From NCBI GenBank assembly GCA_031772625.1, contig CM062819.1:827669503-827733502 (forward strand): a stretch of DNA of 64,000 bases, read 5' to 3'. Shown here in pieces: positions 56,821-64,000 of this stretch. This DNA is from Pinus tabuliformis (taxonomy: Eukaryota > Streptophyta > Pinopsida > Pinales > Pinaceae). Every line of letters begins with the position of its first letter. Position 1 is the stretch's first letter. The notes beneath the pieces are model-generated. The model did no database searches. It was not told the origin of the DNA and worked only from the letters and a program-made list of their open reading frames with translations. The translations under genes and the position numbers were made by a program.

Positions 56821-58192
56821 TGGAGAGAAGGCACTGGGTGCTTGTTGGGAATGCCACTCGATTCAGTGTGTGTGCGGAGAGGACAAAGAACAAATGCAGA
56901 AGCAAAGAACCGATTAAAGGATAAGTATCAATATTTTATTTCTGTTTTATTATGCAAGAGATCTATGACTCTTATTTATGATGGTTACATGTGATATATT
57001 ATTTTGATTTATGATGGTTGTGTTTGAGCTAACCAGATGTGATATGTTATACATGATCATTTTATCAAACAATCAGTTTGACTTGTTGTGATATGAAGTG
57101 AATAAAATTTCAAGTGTACCTTATTGACAGGCCACCAATGAGGTATGATTTGAATTTATTTCAATTCGTTTGGAGTCTAATGGAAATTATGTGCTTGATA
57201 CAGGAGAGCATGGAAATGCTTGGTTTGGGTGGTTGAAACTGACGACAAGCATTAGTAGAAACAACAAAAAGGAATTGGAACAAGAAATAGTATGTTGGTA
57301 AAGCACTTCAGGAACAGGGCCATTATGGGACACTGGTACCTAGTAATGTCCATTGATTACCAGGGATATGACGTTTTTGGACCTTCTGATGCGAGGAAAC
57401 CTTACAAAGGGAGAGGTTACCGTAGGGACTGTGTAGCAGAGAAGGGGACGCCCTCAAAACTTGGAAGGTGTGTGACTACACGAAAGGGGGTCACCGGATT
57501 GCCCGAGGGATTGTGTAGTAGAAAATAGGAGGCCATGGGATACATTGATTTTAGTCATTAGCATTGCCAGATGGAATCAAAATAACATTAGGGGTGTGCC
57601 CTAGAATAATGAACATGTAAATGTTCACTGAGAGGACAAGTGGCACAAGATTGAGTGCTGGACATTAGATGAAAATTTGACTTTCACAGTGGATTCTGGA
57701 GTTTTTGGGAAGGAGTTGAATCCTGGTACTACTTTTAAGGGTGGAGGTGTAAGCCTCTAGATTCCCTTGTTGCTGATGTGGATATCATATCCTTTTATTT
57801 TTTGGCTGAGCAATGTGTATATTATTGTAAATACTGTATCGAGTTGTGTTTATAAACCTCCATAGACAATATGTTTATTTTCTGGTTGAAGCAAATGTGT
57901 ATGAGTATATATGTGGTTATTATCTTAAATACAGTAATGAGCTATGTTATAAAGATCTAGTAAATGATATGTTTGTCATGTTTCAACAGTGGTCATTGTA
58001 AACACTACAATGAGCTATGTTATAAATATCCTTGAGCAATATGTTTTTTTGTTTGTTTGTTTTGTATTGTTTGTTTTGTTTTTGTTTTTGTTTTGTTTTT
58101 TAGTTTTTTTTTTGTTTCTTTTTTTCAACAGACTTATTGGTTATAGGTTTCATAGAACACCAAGGATGATGTTCCCCCAAGTGGGAGTGTTT

Positions 58193-60212
58193 TGTAACAA
58201 CCCTGGTTGAATTTCCATGTAAAAATAAATATAAGACCAAGGTCATGGGACACATATTCCAAGCTGAATGGTGGGAAAAACATCCTAGTGGGTGTCACTT
58301 TCAATTTATTATGGCTAAGGAAATTGGCAAAGACATTGGCTAAGTAGAAGAGGCATTAATTGACATTTATTTATGAAAATAATGGAAAATAGGAGAAAAT
58401 AAAGGTGAAAGGTCACATATTTGCATGAGAAGGAAATTAGAGGAAAAATGAAGGAAAATGAAGAAAATAGAGGCCTCAATAATAAAAAGGTTTATGAGGA
58501 TCAATTCATGGATTTTTCTAGTTAGTATTTTGTCAGTTCATTCTTTGGCACTTTCATTCTATTCTCTTTCTCTCATACTCTTGCACACTTAGAGAAATCT
58601 TGGAGCAATTTTGGAGCACTCTAGTTTCATTGGGTTTGGAGAAAGAAGGCAAAGGAAGAGCAAGAAAGTGCAAGGGAACATCAGGATCAACAACTACAAT
58701 GAGTTTTCCTTGTAGGTACCGAATTTCATGTATGATTTCCTTGCTAGTTTGGACATGCATGACATATGCATGTGGTTATTTGGTTATGATTTGTCATTGG
58801 CATGGAGGATTGCTTGGATTGACAGTGGTTTTTCCTAGCCTTGCCATTTCTTGGATAGCCATGGCATTATGGGTTTTACCTTTTGTTTTCTAGTTGGTTC
58901 TCATGTTCCTTATGACTGTGGGTTGAGTTATTAGTTCCTAGAGCCTTGGTTGGAAAAACGCTTTGGAAGCCCTGTAAAAACTTGGGTTGAGTTGCTAGTC
59001 CTTGAAGCCTTGGTTGGAAAAAATCATTGGAGCCCTTGGTGGGTTTAGTTAATAGTCTTGGAAGCCTTGGTTGGACAAACACTCTTGAGCTTGATGAAAA
59101 CTGTGGGTTGAGTTACTAGTCCTGGAATATGGGTTGGAACAAATGATTTAGAGCCCTAGACAACTTGGATGGAGATCGATATAATGATGGTTAGCGATGT
59201 ACAACCGTGAGGTGTAATCACTAGTTGAGGGTTGAGGTGGTTTGGCCTTTGGAAGCCCTGGTTTGGTTTTCTTGGTTTATTCCATGAGATCCCACATTCA
59301 TGCTTGGAATATGGCACGGGGGTGATTAGTTGAAAGAAATATTTGGTTCAACCCAATCTATGGTTGGGTGGTGCGTGGAAGTCCTTGACTTGGTTAGATT
59401 TTGCATATGTTAATAAGAGATCTTTTCCCTTTTATTTCACGAGTAAATGTATTTGTTATTATGTGGCTTTGATGGTTGTTCTATCATTGATATTTGTATG
59501 ATTATAAACATGGTTTTATGACAAACTTGAGTTATGGTTCTCATCATGATTTGGTTAGTAAATGAAATGTTAATGAATGAATGACCTACTAGAAGATATT
59601 GTAGCTATGGTGAGAAGGAATTATACCTTCTCGATGATTCTTAGATAAGTATGTGACCCCTATGCTGAGATATGTGATTATGACCTGTAGATTTCATGTC
59701 CATCATGTGTTTGATGGAATGCTTATCATGGATATGCCTTGTTAAATCAATTTCTTGTCTAATTTTTGTATGGAATGTGTTGTCCCAGTGTCATTTATCA
59801 TTCCTGAGAGTTTCATTAAGTTCTGGGTAGTGGTCTGGAGACTAGACCTGAAAAAGTGCCCCAAATCTCGCAGTCATAGGCATAGAACTGGGAGGAAAAT
59901 ATTGCAGTTGCTCCCTTGTAGGCTTGTGCAAGCGACTAGAGGGTTATAGTCAAGTTTCAGTAGTTTTTTGCTAACGTTTGGGAGTCTAGGACACAAAAAT
60001 AGAGGTTTAACTTAGGGTTTGGGCACCTGGAAGGGTGGTTTAGCCCTTGGGTGTTCTGTAACACTTGAGGGAGGTCAGTAAGGTTTTTTTTGTGTCGATT
60101 CCACTTCCTTAAGGTGATCTAGGAGTTTGAATCATATCATAGTAACTCTTTGTTACATGTTTTCCCTGGTAGGCTAGTTAACTTGGGTAAATGTGGGAGG
60201 AGGGTAGTTACA
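58193..60212 (+). repeat. 3' LTR of element E
   Basis: 2020 bp from TGTAACAACCC to GTAGTTACA, partner of 51324-53331. At its right edge the copia RT of G resumes. Confidence 0.9.
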
Positions 60213-60897
60213 AATCTAAATTTGACATTACAGATTTGGGTGCTACAAATTCTATCATGGGCATGGAAATTAAAAGGGATAAGGTAAACATGAAACTCTC
60301 GTTAAGTCAAATGAAGTATGTAGAGATAATATTGCTGCAGTTTAATATGGATGAATGTAAACTAGTAAAGGTGCCTATTCATATAGGTTTAAAGTTATTT
60401 GCAGATCAATGTCCCAAGACATATGAAGAGGAAGATGACATGTCCTGTGTTCCATATCACACTTGTGGTTGGAATCTTGATGTATGTAATGGTCTCTCCT
60501 AAACTAGAAATTGCACATATAGTGGAATTATTGAGCAAGTATATCTAAAAGACGAGGAGGGAGAATTGGAAAGTAGTTAAAAGGGTTTTGAAGTATTTGT
60601 GTGGCACTAACGGATATGAATTGTGCTACCAAGGAAGACTAGATTTGGGTAGAATGTTGGACATATGTGGCTTTGTTAATGTAGACTGGGTTAGCAATCT
60701 GAATCATAGAAGATATAAAAGTGGGTACGTGTTTAAATTTTTTGGAGGATCAATTAGTTCGATGAGCAAGAGAAAATACATAGTGGCACTCTCAACTAGA
60801 AAATCTAAATACATGGTAGATACTCATGCAAGAAAAGGAGTGTTGAGAAATCTAGGGCAACTAGATAAGTTGTTTTCTCTTTTTGATAACTGTTTGT
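60213..60897 (+). pseudogene. pol: Ty1/copia element G, RT C-terminus and RNase H
   Basis: It continues the RT broken at 51323: SKFDITDLGATNSIMGMEIK (from 60216), then LSQMKYVEIILLQFNMDE and a frame change near 60470. The RNase H block follows with GFVNVDWVSNLNHRRYKSGY (about 60670-60730) and SKRKYIVALSTRKSKYM. In functional copia the first block has DADWAG and the last STTEAEY. Here both are altered, so catalytic acids are lost. It ends at TGA 60897-60899. Confidence 0.85.
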
Positions 60898-60899
60898 GA

Positions 60900-62219
60900 T
60901 GTATTTTACTTTACTTGATTAACTTCTTCTTTCCTTTATTATTATTAATGTTCTCTATCATCATGTTATCTCAAAATCAAGCCCTGGAAGGCTGCAAACC
61001 AGGAAGACTTCAAGTAACTATTTCAAACCAATCTTTAGACTAAGGCTTAGCCTCCCTAGCCTGAGAGGGCTCTCTCAAAAGGTTATTGATTTTGACTAAT
61101 AATAAGATGGCTAACTCTTGTGGAATAACATTGACAAATATGAATGCTGGAAAAACATTAAACAAGTTTCCATTGGGCCTATGGAGTCAACAACAACTCA
61201 TTAAATAATGATACTGCCTTTACATAGAAGTCAGGGCACTTAGCATTTAGATGTTCAGAACACAACACACATATGGAACAACAACTCATAAGTGCACACA
61301 GGAAGTCAGAGCACAATCAGTGAATTCTGAGTGATTGTACAACTATGAAACTGTAAAAAAGACATAAAGGAAAAGATAACATCAAACATTCTGAACATAG
61401 AAATCCCTCATGAATCCTGAGAAGTAAAGAAGCCCAAATTATATTACTGAAATCTATCTTTACATAAGCCAAAACAATGCTTTGTTTATCAAATTTCCAA
61501 CCCTCATTACATCGCTGTCTCAGCTATATATAGAGTCTTTATTCTAACTGATTCAAGCTTCCTCCTCCAGCATGAGGGGAGCTCGAAAACTATTTCTACT
61601 GACACCTATCAACTATTTAACTAACTAACAAATACAACTGACTACTAATTGACAGCTCTAGAATCCTAAAACAATTAAGATTCAAATTCTACTAGATCTT
61701 CTATACATCTAAATCAAATGGGACTCTAATTCCATAACAACCTTGGTCTACAATCATTTTCGTTCTCTGACATCTGGTTCCCTTCTGGCGGTGGCTGTGA
61801 TGGACCTTTAATGCTTCATGTTGCTGTCAATATCACATGTTTTCCATTGCCCTGAAATATAGGAAACTACACCTGTTTGTCGGTCCTTGGTTTGCCTCAC
61901 AATATTCGAATCCAAAGAAGCATGCCTTTTATCTTTGATTACCCAAAATAGAACAGATTGCCACGTCCTTGATGTGCTGGTCACCCTTTTCATGTGTGAA
62001 GGCACCAAGCTGTTATGAAATATCTTGAACTGTGATAAATATGTTCACTTTATGACAAAAAATTTAAAATTGGATTCGAATACATATTATCTCCACGTGT
62101 CTTGACCTGGTTGAATCTTAATAGCTTCAGCTGATGCCTTGCATACCTTGTAGACATTCCCCTTTCAAAATTCCCGCTTATAATTCAAAACTGCTTGATT
62201 TGCGTAAAAATCATCACCT
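60900..62219. other. Unassigned region with an LTR-like promoter on the minus strand
   Basis: No coding sequence is recognised. On the minus strand, 61739 begins TGTTATGGAATTAG, an LTR-type start. About 200 bp in is a TATA box (CTATATATAG, 61524-61533), followed by sequence that could be a transcribed leader. I found no matching second end or target duplication, so a solo LTR is only a possibility. Confidence 0.35.
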
Positions 62220-62253
62220 ACAGCAGTTTCGTAGCGCGCTACGAAACTGCTGT
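62220..62253. repeat. Perfect 34-nt palindrome
   Basis: The half-site ACAGCAGTTTCGTAGCG is followed immediately by its exact reverse complement, with no loop. It lies 250 bp left of the gene-fragment cluster. It has no Helitron-type CTRR end within 15 bp on either strand. Confidence 0.95.
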
Positions 62254-62506
62254 GTAATTTAAAAAACACAGTCTTCCTTTCATAGCTAAATGATCGCTAG
62301 TGTTCATGGCTTAAGCACCTTACTCCCTTGATCCCTTTGACAAGATTTGCTTGCAAATTTTTAAGAAACAGATATTTCTCCTGAGGAAAAGATTGATGCA
62401 ATGACACCAATAACACCATTGACTATTAAAAATATAATTGTATGAATCTGGCTGGTACCTCACTGGCTAATTAATGGATGCATTGCCTGTTTGCCCTTCA
62501 TCTCTT

Positions 62507-63514
62507 TCACCATATGTCTCCAATGTTTTCCATCATTTCATGGGATATGACATCTTCAGCAACTGGAGGCAGCATATCAGTATTAAGCACCTCCTCATTT
62601 GCAAGTATCTGGCCATTCTCAAGACCTTCAAAGGACAACAATTTTAACATGCCATGGTTGAAATCAACAAATACTTCCTCCTTGGATCCTCCAACAGGCA
62701 TGGACACAGAATCAAGCCTTCTATGTAGATCCATATTCACAGAATCACATTGTGATGTCGCATGATTCTCAGTGTGTGCTGTTGATTCTACATTAGAAAT
62801 AACATTTACTGGATGGTTATTCAAAAGCCTCGATGAAGTCTTTAATTTCAAAGATTCATCAGATGAGTCAGAGTTGTAAAAGGCAGTAGCTTCAGCATCA
62901 GCAAGGTCAGAACACTGACCATCCTTCTCATGTAACTGTCCTGTTGTTTCAATACCTGTTTCCTTATGTTCTGAATTGAAATATGAATCAAACTCATGTT
63001 TGGCCCTGCCATCCGAATCTGTTTCCATTTCTGATCCCATGGTAGTAAAAGCATCCATATAATTGTCTACCTCACTAGCTACATCATCATTCTCATCCTT
63101 AAATGCATGAACTTCTGGTCTGCTTTCACCATTGACTGACAAGTCCTTTTGTTCCACTTGAATAAAATTCTCAGAAATTCTCTCTGCATCCTTATCTGCA
63201 GTGACCCTCGGTGAATGAGTTTCTCGAGTAGAGGCTGTGGTAAGATTATCCATCAACTTAACTCCCTTGACATTTCTTACTGTAGGCTTTTCCTCCTACT
63301 CTTGAGAAAATGAATTATGTGTATCTTCCTTAAATAATGATGATTTGTAAGGAACCTGCACATAGTGACTTCCCATTATTTGATCCTGGAGAGGAGATGT
63401 ATTCTTTTGTTTAGAGTTCAATGTTTCATTCAAAGTACTTGATAAATTCTCAAGCACATGCTCATCTTCTTTAGACGAAGGCATATTTATTGGAGCGTGC
63501 CTAAACTTTCTTCC
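62507..63514 (-). pseudogene. SCAR: SCAR/WAVE gene fragment
   Basis: SCAR proteins activate the ARP2/3 complex to nucleate branched actin. One frame runs from 63514 (RKFRHAPINMPSSKEDE) to the TGA at 62507, about 335 codons. It is interrupted only by TAG at 63296-63298; MDNLTTAST resumes at 63256 in the same frame. The recognisable core is the plant SCAR motif SEVDNYMDAFTTMGSEMETD near 63060. The N-terminal SCAR homology domain and C-terminal WH2/acidic part that do the actin work are absent. The right edge abuts a CHD1 fragment with no spacer. The identification rests mainly on that one motif. Confidence 0.78.
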
Positions 63515-63641
63515 ACTTAACTAGATATTCCTGGACCTTATTGTCAGAATTAATCTTTGTTGTTCTGTCTGCAAAGACCCTCTCAACCTGTCTATATTGA
63601 GTACGAAGCTCTCGCTCCATTTCCTTGCTGACATTTCTATT
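63501..63641 (-). pseudogene. CHR5: CHD1-type chromatin remodeller fragment (chromodomain exon)
   Basis: Reads NVSKEMERELRTQYRQVERV, then ADRTTK, then VQEYLVKWKKV and stops at TAG 63501-63503. In plant CHD1/CHR5 proteins this is the linker into the second chromodomain (VSKEM...QVER..ADR...EYLVKW). That domain helps recognise histone tails. Only about 47 codons are present, with no helicase. The frame begins about 17 bp after the callose synthase stop and ends inside the first codons of the SCAR fragment. Confidence 0.78.
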
Positions 63642-63658
63642 AGATATATGTGTCCAAA

Positions 63659-63937
63659 TTAGTTATGCTTCTTTCCACCAGCCAATATGCGGGATATTTG
63701 TAGACCCCTGCTGAAAGCTTGATTAAATAGCAACCGAGTCTGAAATTCTAAGACAAAAGGGAACCATGCAAGCACTGCTACAGGGGTAAAAATCAGTAGG
63801 CCCATTACATATTCATATCCACGTGCAAGAGCCCTTATCGAATCCCAGAAAACAATATTAACCACCGCCGGTTTGCATGTTTGTGCTATCTGTAGTAAAG
63901 CCCAACATGTTGGCATAAAGGCTACAATGCTTGCAAT
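63659..63937 (-). pseudogene. GSL: Callose synthase C-terminal fragment
   Basis: Callose synthases are plasma-membrane enzymes of about 1,900 residues that make beta-1,3-glucan. This 92-codon piece matches their extreme C-terminus: IASIVAFMPTCWALLQIAQ, RALARGYEYVMGLLIFTPVA (membrane segments) and the family-defining NQAFSRGLQISRIL followed by AGGKKHN and a stop. GW is CW here, a change at a conserved Gly. The upstream edge does not look like a normal intron junction. It fuses within a shared sequence to a BRR2 fragment. Confidence 0.92.
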
Positions 63938-63999
63938 CGAGCCTCAAAATTGGCTATATCAATATCCTGAATGTGAATCTCAATTGGTACAGGACGCAC
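63922..63999 (-). pseudogene. BRR2: BRR2 (U5 snRNP helicase) fragment
   Basis: BRR2 unwinds U4/U6 during spliceosome activation. Twenty-five codons read VRPVPIEIHIQ, then DIDIANFEARLQAL, matching the helicase segment VRPVPLEIHIQG...FEARMQAM that lies between the two conserved helicase domains of a cassette. It ends at a TAG (63922-63924) that is created by entry into the callose synthase sequence. It continues to the right beyond the window, so its full size is unknown. Confidence 0.82.
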
Positions 64000-64000
64000 A

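Larger units (their letters stand above)
53347..58192 (+). other. Internal region of element E, no recognised coding
   Basis: Frames are short and low complexity. 53380-54100 is rich in ATGCATG and TTGT words. Minisatellites occupy 55960-56820. A 78-codon frame at 57292-57528 repeats a phrase (GRCVTTRKGV, GLPEGLCSRK) but matches no family I know. A T/G-rich tract lies at 58045-58125. Before the LTR, AAGTGGGAG (58180-58188) is the likely PPT. Confidence 0.7.
51324..60212 (+). mobile_element. Element E, large LTR retrotransposon derivative without genes
   Basis: An 8.9-kb element with 2-kb LTRs (51324-53331 and 58193-60212), ends TGTAACAACC and GGTTACA or an eroded form. It has an initiator-Met-type PBS after the left LTR and AAGTGGGAG before the right LTR, so it reads on the plus strand. 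The 4.9-kb internal region has no gag or pol. The LTRs are clearly diverged, so it is old. The target duplication is not exact (TCTCT against AATCT). It interrupts the copia RT of G. Confidence 0.88.

Noticed and set aside
55860..56900. Overlapping cysteine/histidine-rich ORFs on both strands
   Set aside because: They are open only because the minisatellite units lack stops. The composition is pure repeat translation.
62150..62330. Helitron terminus at the palindrome
   Set aside because: No CTRR within about 15 bp on either strand and no A/T insertion context. The nearest CTAA is more than 30 bp away.
63485..64000. A single intact host gene on the minus strand
   Set aside because: Domain order and stops are incompatible. 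The four motifs belong to four different protein families.
1..64000. CRISPR array, tRNA or rRNA genes
   Set aside because: No regularly spaced short repeats with unique spacers, and no cloverleaf or rRNA core sequence was recognised.

Overview
The window is plant nuclear DNA. Short gene pieces at the right end belong to plant callose synthase and plant SCAR/WAVE, and everything else identifiable is plant LTR retrotransposon or DNA transposon. I see no complete host gene, tRNA, rRNA or CRISPR array. The very high repeat load, with old eroded elements mixed with a few young ones, would suit a large seed-plant genome such as a conifer, but that is only a guess.

Positions 1-49030 form one nest. 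The oldest layer is D, a plus-strand Ty3/gypsy chromovirus. Its gag is visible at 37017-37054 and from 44240. Its pol is split by a non-autonomous hAT transposon (47397-48449, 8-bp target duplication), and its chromodomain ends at 49030. Inside D's gag sits H, a plus-strand gag-only LTR element (LTRs 27221-28042 and 35811-37016). Only 38 bp away sits C, a young minus-strand gag-only element (37055-44239, TSD CAAGG). H was itself invaded by B, a decayed minus-strand Ty3 element in an LTR-internal-LTR-internal array (1-15112). It also received A, a young 12-kb minus-strand Ty3 element (15232-27220, TSD TGTCA), a solo B LTR (28244-30366, TSD TTAGG) and a 379-bp solo LTR (36248-36626, TSD TTGTT).

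A is the best-preserved element. It has two nearly identical 1.4-kb LTRs, an exact 18-nt primer binding site and an open 1900-residue gag-pol with its protease, RT, RNase H and integrase motifs. A second ORF near the 3' end has one in-frame stop. The spacer between them holds an extra copy of the polypurine tract, a 96-bp tandem duplication and a recurring ACAGGTCCC word. B has the same layout but is dead: its RNase H is deleted, its RT box is YMDY and it has many stops.

Positions 50850-60897 hold a Ty1/copia remnant (G). Its reverse transcriptase is cut by E, an 8.9-kb LTR element with no recognisable coding capacity, two 2-kb LTRs, an initiator-tRNA-Met primer site and two internal minisatellites.

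The right end (62507-64000) is the most unusual part. Pieces of four unrelated genes (BRR2 helicase, callose synthase, CHD1-type remodeller and SCAR) lie end to end on the minus strand with almost no spacer. This looks like multi-gene fragment capture by a mobile element whose ends I could not identify. A perfect 34-nt palindrome lies 250 bp beyond the last fragment.
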